From the NCBI GenBank assembly GCA_005792225.1, contig SXSP01000447.1:1-17259 (forward strand): a stretch of DNA of 17,259 nt, in the 5' to 3' direction. The stretch comes from Bdellovibrionales bacterium. Lineage in GTDB: Bacteria > Bdellovibrionota > Bdellovibrionia > Bdellovibrionales > JAMPXM01. The notes beneath the pieces are model-generated. The model saw nothing but the letters and a program-made list of their open reading frames with translations. It did not search any database and had not been told where the DNA came from. The translations under genes were made by a program, and so were the position numbers. Shown here one piece after another: positions 7,296 to 14,107 of the stretch (within the stretch, counting starts at the first letter, position 1; every line of letters begins with the position of its first letter).

Positions 7296-7338
7296 CTCTC
7301 TTCTAATAAACAGACTCTATCTGAATTCGAGGAATCTC

Positions 7339-8289
7339 ATGTTTTTGCAGCGCACGATTCGTAAGAAAGTCAAAGTCGAGGGCATTGGGCTCCACACCGG
7401 AGCTCCGACGACCCTCGTTTTCCGGCCGGCGCCTGCGAATTCAGGAATTCACATCGTGCGCACCGATCTTCCGGGCGAGCCCTCGATTGCGGTCCAGGCG
7501 GAACATGTTCGCGCAACGCAACTTGCGACGACCGTTGGTGGAGCCGCATTTTCGGTTTCGACCGTTGAGCATTGTCTCTCTTCGCTTTCCGCATTTCGTA
7601 TCGATAACCTCATCATCGAATTGAGCGGGCCCGAGATTCCGATCGGTGACGGCAGCGCTTACGTTTTCATGGAAGCGCTGCTTGCGGCGGGATTCGCCGA
7701 ACAGGACGAGCCTCGTCGTTACGCCTACATCACCCAACCGATTTTTTACGGCGACAACGAGAAGCACGCGTTCGTCACGCCTTACAATGGGTTGCGAATC
7801 ACGTGCACGATCGACTTCCCGCATCCCGCGATCGGTCGTCAGCACCTTGATCTCGATATCAACGAAACGAGCTTTGCGCGTGAACTCTCAAAGGCGCGTA
7901 CCTTCGGTTTCTTAAAGGACGTCGAGGCCATGCGTTCAAAGGGGCTTGCGCGCGGCGGGAGCCTCGACAACGCGGTCGTGCTCGATCACGACGGTGTCAT
8001 GAACCCGGGCGGCCTCCGTTACCCCAATGAATTTGTTCGTCACAAAATGCTCGATGCACTTGGTGACCTCGTGACGCTGGGGATGCCATTGATGGGACAC
8101 ATCGTTCTCTACAAGGCAGGCCATGACGTGATGAACCGGTTGGTTCGTAGAATCATCGAGTCTCCTGAGTCTTACCGCCGGGTCGAACTCGGCGCGGGCC
8201 TCGCAAGCCAAAACGAAGTCACGAATGCCGGTGGTCTCGATGCGTCGTACGCTGAACCCATGGCCGCGTCGCCCTGGGCACTCCGCTAA
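7339..8289 (+). CDS. lpxC: UDP-3-O-acyl-N-acetylglucosamine deacetylase
   Basis: 316 residues (E. coli LpxC 305). This zinc enzyme catalyses the first committed step of lipid A synthesis in the cytoplasm. Seen: zinc ligands His78 (TVEHCLSSL), His235 and Asp239 (HKMLDALGDL); general base Glu77; catalytic His262 (KAGHDVMNRL); and the substrate-contact motif ARTFGF (186-191). These sit almost at the E. coli positions. The N-terminus (QRTIRKKVKVEGIGLHTG) is typical. The ATG at 7339 has GAGGAA 7 nt upstream. A C-terminal tail of about 30 residues (LASQNEVTNAGGLDASYAEP) is not recognised. It is preceded by a sigma-54-type promoter. ald follows after 65 nt with its own candidate promoter, so lpxC may be transcribed alone. 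Confidence 0.98.
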   Translation: MFLQRTIRKKVKVEGIGLHTGAPTTLVFRPAPANSGIHIVRTDLPGEPSIAVQAEHVRATQLATTVGGAAFSVSTVEHCLSSLSAFRIDNLIIELSGPEIPIGDGSAYVFMEALLAAGFAEQDEPRRYAYITQPIFYGDNEKHAFVTPYNGLRITCTIDFPHPAIGRQHLDLDINETSFARELSKARTFGFLKDVEAMRSKGLARGGSLDNAVVLDHDGVMNPGGLRYPNEFVRHKMLDALGDLVTLGMPLMGHIVLYKAGHDVMNRLVRRIIESPESYRRVELGAGLASQNEVTNAGGLDASYAEPMAASPWALR

Positions 8290-8304
8290 AGCGCGCTTGC
8301 TTCC

Positions 8305-8320
8305 CGGTAGTTCTTTTGCT
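8305..8320 (+). promoter_or_regulatory. Weaker sigma-54-like element before ald
   Basis: CGG (8305-8307) and TTGCT (8316-8320), with GG and GC 10 nt apart. The -12 box is perfect; the -24 box keeps only GG and one further base. The expected start is near 8330, about 25 nt before the ald ATG. Alone it would be weak evidence; it is listed because lpxC just upstream has a near-perfect element in the same position relative to its start codon. Confidence 0.3.
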
Positions 8321-8354
8321 CCAATCCGTTCCAATCTCGCGAAAGGAATGGATC

Positions 8355-9461
8355 ATGATCATTGGCGTTCCAAAGGAAATCAAAATCAGTGAAAACCGCG
8401 TTGGCTTAACTGAAGCCGGCGTCAAGCAACTCGTGAATGACGGGCACACGGTTTACGTTCAAAAGGACGCCGGCCTCGGAAGCCGCATCCCCAACGAAGC
8501 GTACATCGAAGCCGGAGCGAAGATCCTCGACTCAGTAAAAGAAGTTTATGCGAAGGCCGACATGATCTGGAAGGTAAAGGAGCCCCTTCCCGATGAGTAC
8601 GAACTCCTTCGCGAAAATCAGACGCTCTACACTTACCTGCATCTCGCCGCCGAACCAAAACTCACGAAAGTTCTCGCGGAACGGAAAGTGAAGTCGGTCG
8701 CGTACGAAACGATTCAGCTCGCGGACGGGAGCCTTCCGCTCCCTACGCCGATGTCGGAAGTCGCGGGCCGGATGGCCACGCAGATTGGCGCCTTCTATCT
8801 CCAAAAGGATCACGGCGGAAAAGGGATTCTCCTCGGCGGCGTCACCGGCGTGAACCGCGGAAAAGTCACCGTCATCGGCGGCGGAGTCGTCGGCATCAAC
8901 GCGGCGAAAATGGCTGTCGGCTTGGGGGCCGAAGTCACGGTTCTCGACACGAATCATAGAAGGCTCGAGTATCTTGACGACGTCTTCCAAGGACGCTTGA
9001 CGACCCTTCATTCGAATCTCCAAAACATCGAGAAGTCGGTGACCGAGAGTGATCTCGTTGTCGGTGCGGTCCTCGTGACGGGTTGGAAGGCACCGGTGCT
9101 CGTCAGCCGTCAGATGGTGGACCGCATGCAGCCGGGCTCGGTCATCGTGGATGTCGCCGTCGACCAAGGTGGTTGCATCGAAACGTGCCGACCGACGAGC
9201 CACCAAAATCCCACTTACGAAGTCTCGGGGGTGATTCATTACTGTGTTCCGAATATGCCGGGAGTCGTGGCTCGCACGTCAACTTACGCGCTGACGAATG
9301 CGACCTTCAAGTACGGTTCAATGATCGCGCAAATGGGAGTCGAAGATGCGATCGCTCGCGATCCCGCGCTCTTTATGGGCCTCAACGTTTACAATGGTCA
9401 CGTGACGTACGAACCCGTCGCGCGCAGCCTCGGCATGGATTACAGGCCTTACAGAATGTAA
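8355..9461 (+). CDS. ald: Alanine dehydrogenase
   Basis: 368 residues (family about 371). It converts L-alanine + NAD+ + water to pyruvate + ammonium + NADH, reversibly, in the cytoplasm. Seen: N-terminal [20 protein letters not shown] with Arg15; substrate and catalytic residues Lys75 (WKVKEP), His96 (LHLAAE) and Asp270 (DVAVDQGG); the NAD-binding glycine motif GGGVVG at 175-180 with Asp198 ending the second strand. All fall at the numbering of the characterised mycobacterial enzyme. ATG 8355 is chosen over an upstream TTG at 8316 because AAAGGA lies 8 nt before it and MIIGVPKE is the family start. Alanine catabolism would suit an organism living on amino acids or peptidoglycan, but that is inference. 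Its TAA abuts the TAA of the convergent MBL gene. Confidence 0.97.
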   Translation: MIIGVPKEIKISENRVGLTEAGVKQLVNDGHTVYVQKDAGLGSRIPNEAYIEAGAKILDSVKEVYAKADMIWKVKEPLPDEYELLRENQTLYTYLHLAAEPKLTKVLAERKVKSVAYETIQLADGSLPLPTPMSEVAGRMATQIGAFYLQKDHGGKGILLGGVTGVNRGKVTVIGGGVVGINAAKMAVGLGAEVTVLDTNHRRLEYLDDVFQGRLTTLHSNLQNIEKSVTESDLVVGAVLVTGWKAPVLVSRQMVDRMQPGSVIVDVAVDQGGCIETCRPTSHQNPTYEVSGVIHYCVPNMPGVVARTSTYALTNATFKYGSMIAQMGVEDAIARDPALFMGLNVYNGHVTYEPVARSLGMDYRPYRM

Positions 9462-10226
9462 TTATGGGGCGGGAGGTTTCGCGCTCCCGCCGTCTTTCCA
9501 CTCCATTCTTAAATGACCCCAATCTTCCGTTTTGAGAAGCGCCACTCGCGCCGCGCTCACTCTCTCCATCACACTTTTATGCGGATGTCCGTACTTCTCT
9601 CGGCGAGCGCTCGCAATGGCCACGCGTAGGCGCGGAAGTTGTGCAAGAAGTGTTGGTGAAGTGGAAGTCTGACTTCCGTGATGACCGAGAATGAGCCATG
9701 CGATGCTCGATGGAAGTGCGCGCGCCCAAATTTTTTCGGTGCGTGCGGTGGAGTCGCCGGGGAGGAGAAGTCTCTCGTTTAAAACGAAAATGCGACTGGC
9801 GTCATTACTCTTCAGCTTTCGCGCAGGAAACGAGATTTCTCGGGCCGTCTGACTTCGAGTTCCACAAAGTGGGATGCGGGCGAGTTTTCGTTTTTTCCAC
9901 GCGGAGCCTTCGCCCGCGGGAGGTGCGTGAACGCAGACCGTGCGAATTCGCGACGCAAATTTCTCGGCGAACGAGATGTGATCCCAATCCCAATGACTGA
10001 AGTGAAGCCGGTTGGCACGGCGCCCGCAAAGCGACTCGATCGTACGCCAGGGCGCGTGCTCACCACCCATGTCGAAATGGTGGCAGGTCTCGTCTTTGAC
10101 AAGCGTTGTCCAGAGGCCTTGCCCCACATTCCAGACGATGAACTCATCTCGAGAGCCTTGATTTTGTACCAATAGCGGGATGCAGACGATCAATGAAGTG
10201 ATCAGAAAAAATTCGAACCTGGTCAC
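9462..10226 (-). CDS. ComEC metallo-beta-lactamase domain as a separate protein
   Basis: 254 residues. Seen: one hydrophobic segment at the N-terminus (FFLITSLIVCIPLLV, residues 6-20), then an MBL fold like the C-terminal domain of ComEC/Rec2: VWNVGQGLWTTL, FDMGG, the metal motif SHWDWDH (His78, Asp80, Asp82, His83), LPGDST (Asp157), GHHGS (His182, His183) and the end motif ARREKYGHPHKSV. Known: this domain in ComEC is thought to degrade the non-transported strand during DNA uptake. It starts at a GTG overlapping the stop of the ComEC membrane-domain gene (GTGA, 4 nt), so translation is coupled; together the two make a split ComEC. The last codons (KDGGSAKPPAP) contain the hairpin that probably terminates ald. 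The stop TAA abuts the ald TAA within TAATTA. Confidence 0.88.
   Translation of the reverse strand: MTRFEFFLITSLIVCIPLLVQNQGSRDEFIVWNVGQGLWTTLVKDETCHHFDMGGEHAPWRTIESLCGRRANRLHFSHWDWDHISFAEKFASRIRTVCVHAPPAGEGSAWKKRKLARIPLCGTRSQTAREISFPARKLKSNDASRIFVLNERLLLPGDSTARTEKIWARALPSSIAWLILGHHGSQTSTSPTLLAQLPRLRVAIASARREKYGHPHKSVMERVSAARVALLKTEDWGHLRMEWKDGGSAKPPAP
9468..9491 (+). terminator. Probable ald terminator inside the MBL gene tail
   Basis: GGCGGGAG (9468-9475), an 8-nt loop, CTCCCGCC (9484-9491): a perfect 8-bp GC-rich stem followed on the plus strand by GTCTTTCC, a poor T-tract. It begins 7 nt after the ald stop. On the minus strand it encodes most of the last residues of the MBL protein. Position and stem strength support termination of ald; the weak T-run lowers confidence. 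Confidence 0.55.
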
Positions 10227-11182
10227 GTCGTTTCCTCCAGTTCGCGCTTCAGGGTACGAGACTCAAACCAAAAGCTTGTGAGCATGAGGCCTGCGAGATA
10301 AATCCAGGGCCAACCGGGATTCAAACTCGATTTGTTTAATCCCTGGGGCGTGAGGCCCGCCGCGGAGTCGATCAGGGCGAACGCGAGGCTGAAGACAAAG
10401 TCGATGGGAAAGAGCATCACCGTTGGTACGAAAATGGCCAGGCCTGCGAGTGGAAAGAGTGCGAGAGTCAAGACCGGTCCGAGCAAGAGGTTCCACACGA
10501 TCGACACCGGGTGTGGGACAGTGAGTGGAAGCAGCGCGGGAATCATGAATGCGTAAACGAGCGCATGGAATTTGAGTGGATCTTTTTGGTGTCGGTCGCC
10601 TGCGAGTTCAACCGCAAATCCCGCGATCCAGCTGAGTGATAGGGAGAGGAGATCCCACCTGGTTGAACAGACGAGTAAAGAGAACGTGCCCGACATCATG
10701 AGAATTTGTGTTCGACTCCAACAAAGCCGAAACCGATCGTTCAGTGCTTTCAGCAACCAAGCGAGAAGAACGCGCACAAACGGTGGCCCCAGGCCTGTCA
10801 TCAAAGCGTAAAGACCGAGGCAAATTCCAACACTGGCCGCACTCCAACGGCGCTTTCCAAGAGCGCGCCTGAGGAGTGCTTCAATGACGATGAGGTGTGT
10901 CCCTGAAGCCACAATCAGGTGAAGGAGGGAGGTTTGTCTGAGCGATTCGCGAAGGATTGGGCTCGTCAGCCTGTCGCCGCAAACGAGCGCACGGTAAACT
11001 TCGGCGTGCGTGGATTGTGGAGAAAGACTGATGCAATAACTCTGGATCGGCGTGCTAAATTCTGCCAAAAGTGCAGGCAGCACTCCTTGCAACATAATTG
11101 TTAACGAGACTGTCAAAGTCAGGAAAACCAGCATGAGAGGGGTTTTTAGCAAGGATGTGGCCAACGTAGGCACACCCCTCAA
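10223..11182 (-). CDS. comEC: ComEC/Rec2 competence membrane domain (channel half)
   Basis: 319 residues from the longest start (TTG 11182). About 8 hydrophobic segments are visible, and the ComEC core signature is clear: YRALVCGDRL followed by LRQTSLLHLIVASGTHL (family form RxTGLxHLLAxSGLHV), then GLGPPFVRVLLAWLL. Known: ComEC forms the inner-membrane channel that brings single-stranded DNA into the cytoplasm. Compared with full-length ComEC (often 700-800 residues), the N-terminal DUF4131 OB-fold region is missing and the MBL domain is encoded by the next gene, 4-nt overlapping. The start is uncertain: TTG 11182, GTG 11173 (GAGGG directly before it), TTG 11164 (GAGGGG 10 nt before) and ATG 11134 are all possible, none with ideal spacing. 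A stop at 11219-11221 prevents longer forms. Confidence 0.88.
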   Translation of the reverse strand: MRGVPTLATSLLKTPLMLVFLTLTVSLTIMLQGVLPALLAEFSTPIQSYCISLSPQSTHAEVYRALVCGDRLTSPILRESLRQTSLLHLIVASGTHLIVIEALLRRALGKRRWSAASVGICLGLYALMTGLGPPFVRVLLAWLLKALNDRFRLCWSRTQILMMSGTFSLLVCSTRWDLLSLSLSWIAGFAVELAGDRHQKDPLKFHALVYAFMIPALLPLTVPHPVSIVWNLLLGPVLTLALFPLAGLAIFVPTVMLFPIDFVFSLAFALIDSAAGLTPQGLNKSSLNPGWPWIYLAGLMLTSFWFESRTLKRELEETT

Positions 11183-11375
11183 TTTGAGCGCGCGATTTAA
11201 GAAGTCCGAACAGCGGATTTAAGGACAATGACAGGATTCGGTTAGCCTCACCCATTTTTGCCTCTTAGTTCAGTGATTTCGGTTATTTATAAATTGCCCG
11301 TCACTTCAGCAATTCGCTGAAACCCTTATCAGATAGCGGGTCTAAGGTCCTGAAATGAACCCAGTCCACAATCGA

Positions 11376-11384
11376 TGTGGATAA
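11376..11384 (-). promoter_or_regulatory. Perfect DnaA box (TTATCCACA)
   Basis: The minus strand reads TTATCCACA, the high-affinity consensus for the initiator DnaA. It also forms the right arm of the TCCACA-ATCGA-TGTGGA inverted repeat. It lies in the divergent intergenic region between the comEC and dprA gene groups. Confidence 0.5.
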
Positions 11385-11394
11385 GTATGGAGAC

Positions 11395-11403
11395 TTGTTC
11401 ACA
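11395..11403 (+). promoter_or_regulatory. Near-consensus DnaA box (TTGTTCACA)
   Basis: One mismatch (G at position 3) to TTATNCACA, 10 nt from the perfect box and in the opposite orientation. The pairing is what makes the site worth listing; alone this element would be unremarkable. Confidence 0.35.
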
Positions 11404-11579
11404 GGTTAGGCTCGAGGGTCGATCACGATACTGTGCAACATGGCTTTTCGACCCACAACCCGTAGTGGGCAGCCCTTCGGCCGGCTTCAGAGTGCGACTA
11501 TTTCCATCACTCTTGAAATCCTCTAACATCAGAACAACAGGATGTTTTTAAGAAAGCAGCCAACCACAAAGGACTGTGC

Positions 11580-12332
11580 GTGAAGGCGATCCAGAGAACC
11601 ATTGTCGCAAGTGTCGGCGTTCTTGTCCTTTCCTCGTGCGCCACGATGCGCGGGAATGTGGAGAAACCGAGAAAACCGCAATCGCGGAATTTATCTCCGA
11701 AAACGCTCGAGCTTCAGCGGGAAATTCGCAGACAACAATCGATCATCGAAGAACTCCGCGAGCGGAATCTCGTTCTTGAAAGACGAGTGCATCAAGGCGG
11801 CACTGCTCCCGCCGAAACGCCGGTTCCGGTGCCATTTCAACCTTCGGCCGCATCAGGTTTCGCGCAGAAGATGGGTGAGCCCGTCCGTGAAGCCGCACCG
11901 ACTCCCGCGCCGAATGCTCCGGTTGAAACTCAAAAGGGCGATCGACTTCTTTATTCGAAAGTTCTTGAGACCTATCGCCGTCACGACGCGAGCGAGATGA
12001 AGAAGGCGGTTGAGCTCCTCATCAAGACATATCCCGATTCCGTGTTCGCCGATAACTCGCTTTATCTCGCGGGCATGCTTCACGTTGAAAAGGGCAATTT
12101 CACGGACGGCCTCGAATGCATGACCCGATTGCTCAAGGATTATCCTCAAGGGAACAAAGCGGTCGCCGCGCTCTTCGCCAAGGGCATGATCGAAAAGCGC
12201 ATGAAACGTCCCGAGGAGGCGAGAAAGAACCTTGTCCTTCTCAAGAAACTCTATCCGGGCAGCCCTGAAGCCAACCGCGTGCAGCTTGAGCTGAAAGCAC
12301 TCGGCGTGACCCCCAACAAGCGGGAGATGTAA
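11580..12332 (+). CDS. CpoB/YbgF-like TPR lipoprotein
   Basis: 250 residues. GTG 11580 is the start, with AAAGGA about 8 nt upstream. Seen: a lipoprotein signal MKAIQRTIVASVGVLVLSSC with lipobox LSSC (Cys20); a coiled coil at about 42-71 (LELQREIRRQQSIIEELRE); a Pro/Ala-rich linker at 75-117; then TPR repeats at about 121-240 (KTYPDSVFADNSLYLAGML, LLKDYPQGNKAVAALFAKG, LKKLYPGSPEANRVQLE). Known: the order coiled coil, linker, TPR is that of CpoB/YbgF, which links the Tol-Pal system with peptidoglycan synthesis. CpoB itself is usually a soluble periplasmic protein, so lipidation is a difference. BamD (ComL) is another TPR lipoprotein but lacks this coiled coil. It abuts the LysM gene with no gap. 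Confidence 0.85.
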   Translation: MKAIQRTIVASVGVLVLSSCATMRGNVEKPRKPQSRNLSPKTLELQREIRRQQSIIEELRERNLVLERRVHQGGTAPAETPVPVPFQPSAASGFAQKMGEPVREAAPTPAPNAPVETQKGDRLLYSKVLETYRRHDASEMKKAVELLIKTYPDSVFADNSLYLAGMLHVEKGNFTDGLECMTRLLKDYPQGNKAVAALFAKGMIEKRMKRPEEARKNLVLLKKLYPGSPEANRVQLELKALGVTPNKREM

Positions 12333-14063
12333 GTGTCGATGAAGATTCCTCACCTCAGACTTGGTTTGCTCGGCGCCTTTCTCGCGACCAGTGTTTTGTT
12401 CACCATTTCGGCTTCGGCCATCGGTACACCCAAGGCGGTGCTCGACGGAATTCTCGCCGACGGTGAGCGCGAACAACTCGACAACCAACCCTCGAAGAAG
12501 GGACCCAGCGGAACCGACGAAGCCGTCGTGACCGGTGATGAGCCCGCAAGCGATCCATCCGAGGATCCGGAGGCGATGCCGGAACTGAATCTCGACGCCG
12601 AAGAAGTCGTTGATGGCCCGTCGGAGGATGTGCAGGTTCCGGTAGATACGATCGAAGTGGGAAGTGGAGGAGCGGAGCCAACGGATTTTGAACGGCGGAT
12701 GTTCCGCATTTTCAAGCAGAGTGCTCCCGTAAGTTCCCAGAAGTGGGAAGAACTCGTCGGCAGTCGCCGCCAGGAAGTCTACGGAGTTCAGGCGGGCGAT
12801 ACCCTCTGGGACATCAGCCAAACTCTCTTTGGCGAGGGATTCTTCTGGTCCAAGCTTTGGGCCGAAAACGGGGGGCTCGAGAATCCTCACCAGATTTCTC
12901 CTGGCCAACGCATCCAGCTCATGGCGGGAACGGAGTCAAATGCTCCGGCAATCACGGTCGGTCAAGGTGGTGGTGATGCATCGATCCCCGAAGGCCAGCC
13001 TCCCGTGAGCGTCGAGGGAGCCCAGACGATGGCTCAAGGCGAAATCGATCGGCCGGGAGATCTCCTGGCGGCCGCGAACGCGACCGAAAAACTTCCCCCA
13101 CTTCGCAAGGGGCGCGGTCCCATGTATCGGGAGGAGGCTCTCCAAACGCTCACGCCTGAAGAACTCGCATCGGGAACCAACATCGAAGTGGATGAGCTCG
13201 TGCCCAGACCGGAGATTCCGAAGAGAAAGCCTGGCCGTGCGGTCTTGAAGAAGCTTCCGCCGTCCTTCGTCGCTCGTGTGCAACCGAAAGAGGGTGAATA
13301 CGATCAAACGGGGCTCGATGCGAAACCACCGAAGTCGATGACGGTACCCGCGACCATCGTTCCCAACTCCATCATCGTCGATCGCGTGCCCGAGGCGCTG
13401 GGGAAAATCGAAGAGATCGAGGCGCAAGAGAAAGTGGCGGCGCTCGGCCAAACGGTTTTTGTTCGCCTCGAGGAAAAGGCCGCAATCGGGCAGCGTTTCT
13501 CTGTTCTGTACCCGAAGGAGAAAATTCGCGTGAGCGCGATCTCCTCCTACGGACCGATCGTTGAAGTCGGCGGACGTGTCGAAATCATCGGAGTCGTTAA
13601 CGAGGATAAGAACGTTTACCGCGCATCGGTCATCTTCACGGTAAATCCGATTCGTCTCGGTTCGATTCTCGTCAACGAACCTCTTCCGAAATCGACCTAC
13701 AGCCGCCGTGGAACCCGCACGACGATCGAGGCTGAAATCATCGGTGGCGAGTACGATCAACAACGTCGCATGATTGGCGAGGGGTCGGTTATTTATCTCG
13801 ATCAAGGTCACAAGGCGGGCCTGAACAACGGTGACATCCTCCCGGTGCAATCACGTCGGGGCGTTCGGCGTGAATCAACGAAGTTTCCGGATTGGAACCG
13901 CGCCATCGGCCTCGTGAAACTCGTCCGCGTTGATGAAGGTGTGTCAACCGCGATCGTCCTCGAGGCTCACGAAGAGATTTTGGTCGGCGATCGCACGGGC
14001 GGAAAATTGAGCCCACCGGCCCACTACAGAGAAGAAAAAGTCGAAGACAAAACAGACTTCTAA
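12333..14063 (+). CDS. LysM-domain cell-wall protein
   Basis: 576 residues. Seen: a signal peptide (KIPHLRLGLLGAFLATSVLF, ending near ASA-IG at about residue 29), a very acidic linker at 40-115 (SEDPEAMPELNLDAEEVV), one LysM domain at about 149-197 (YGVQAGDTLWDISQTLFGEG to ISPGQRIQL), then a long region at 200-576 with beta-rich repeats (GQTVFVRLEEKAAIGQRFSVL; GSVIYLDQGHKAGLNNGDIL) that look like related barrel-type modules. Known: LysM binds the glycan backbone of peptidoglycan. No hydrolase motif is visible, so a structural or assembly role is likelier. GTG 12333, directly after the lipoprotein stop with GGGAG 6 nt before it, is preferred; ATG 12339 is possible. Operon with the lipoprotein and probably dprA. 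Confidence 0.9.
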   Translation: MSMKIPHLRLGLLGAFLATSVLFTISASAIGTPKAVLDGILADGEREQLDNQPSKKGPSGTDEAVVTGDEPASDPSEDPEAMPELNLDAEEVVDGPSEDVQVPVDTIEVGSGGAEPTDFERRMFRIFKQSAPVSSQKWEELVGSRRQEVYGVQAGDTLWDISQTLFGEGFFWSKLWAENGGLENPHQISPGQRIQLMAGTESNAPAITVGQGGGDASIPEGQPPVSVEGAQTMAQGEIDRPGDLLAAANATEKLPPLRKGRGPMYREEALQTLTPEELASGTNIEVDELVPRPEIPKRKPGRAVLKKLPPSFVARVQPKEGEYDQTGLDAKPPKSMTVPATIVPNSIIVDRVPEALGKIEEIEAQEKVAALGQTVFVRLEEKAAIGQRFSVLYPKEKIRVSAISSYGPIVEVGGRVEIIGVVNEDKNVYRASVIFTVNPIRLGSILVNEPLPKSTYSRRGTRTTIEAEIIGGEYDQQRRMIGEGSVIYLDQGHKAGLNNGDILPVQSRRGVRRESTKFPDWNRAIGLVKLVRVDEGVSTAIVLEAHEEILVGDRTGGKLSPPAHYREEKVEDKTDF

Positions 14064-14069
14064 AATTTG

Positions 14070-14088
14070 GCGGCCGAACTCCGGCCGC
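14070..14088. repeat. Hairpin between LysM gene and dprA
   Basis: GCGGCCG (14070-14076), loop AACTC, CGGCCGC (14082-14088): a perfect 7-bp all-GC stem 7 nt past the LysM stop and 20 nt before the dprA start. No T-run follows on the plus strand, so it is not a normal intrinsic terminator. It may lower or protect the transcript between the two genes. Confidence 0.6.
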
Positions 14089-14107
14089 TCGAAGAGCCCA
14101 AAAGAAA

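Larger units (their letters stand above)
6944..7338. other. Non-coding region between lipoprotein gene and lpxC
   Basis: 395 bp with no convincing gene on either strand. It holds an A6-C-T6 tract (6976-6988), an 11-bp inverted repeat (7003-7044), a short TCTCA-GAT-TGAGA palindrome (7253-7265) and the sigma-54-type promoter of lpxC (7281-7295). The open frames across it have arginine- and serine-rich, low-complexity translations and look spurious. No tRNA or known structured RNA is apparent. Confidence 0.6.
11183..11579. other. Non-coding region between comEC and dprA operons
   Basis: 397 bp of divergent intergenic DNA. It contains an AT-rich stretch with a minus-strand TATAAA (plus-strand 11286-11291), a plausible -10 for comEC though its best -35 (TTGCTG) is only 15 nt away. 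It also holds TTCAGC-AATTC-GCTGAA (11305-11321), TCCACA-ATCGA-TGTGGA (11365-11381), a perfect and a near-perfect DnaA box (11376-11403), and CCCAC/GTGGG arms (11452-11469). A 66-codon minus-strand frame starts at ATG 11255 with AGAGG in front and overlaps comEC in another frame; it is discussed as a finding. I see no convincing plus-strand promoter for the lipoprotein gene and no known RNA gene. Confidence 0.6.

Noticed and set aside
11281..11410. Replication origin, suggested by DnaA boxes and an AT-rich stretch
   Set aside because: There are only two boxes, with no dnaA, dnaN, gidA or parAB genes nearby, and the AT-rich stretch is short.
11467..11483. Possible sigma-54 element (GG-N10-GC) before the lipoprotein gene
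   Set aside because: The -12 box lacks TT before GC and the -24 box matches poorly; it is also about 100 nt from the start codon.
11540..11600. AAGCAGCC motif resembling the core of bacterial SRP RNA
   Set aside because: The flanking conserved bases and the hairpin of 4.5S RNA are missing, and the lipoprotein start codon follows at once.
11853..12908. Long minus-strand open frame across the lipoprotein and LysM genes
   Set aside because: Both plus-strand genes have clear signals and domains; the antisense frame shows none and comes from the codon bias of the sense genes.
12936..13850. 304-codon minus-strand frame across the LysM gene
   Set aside because: Antisense shadow with no recognisable motif or ribosome-binding site.
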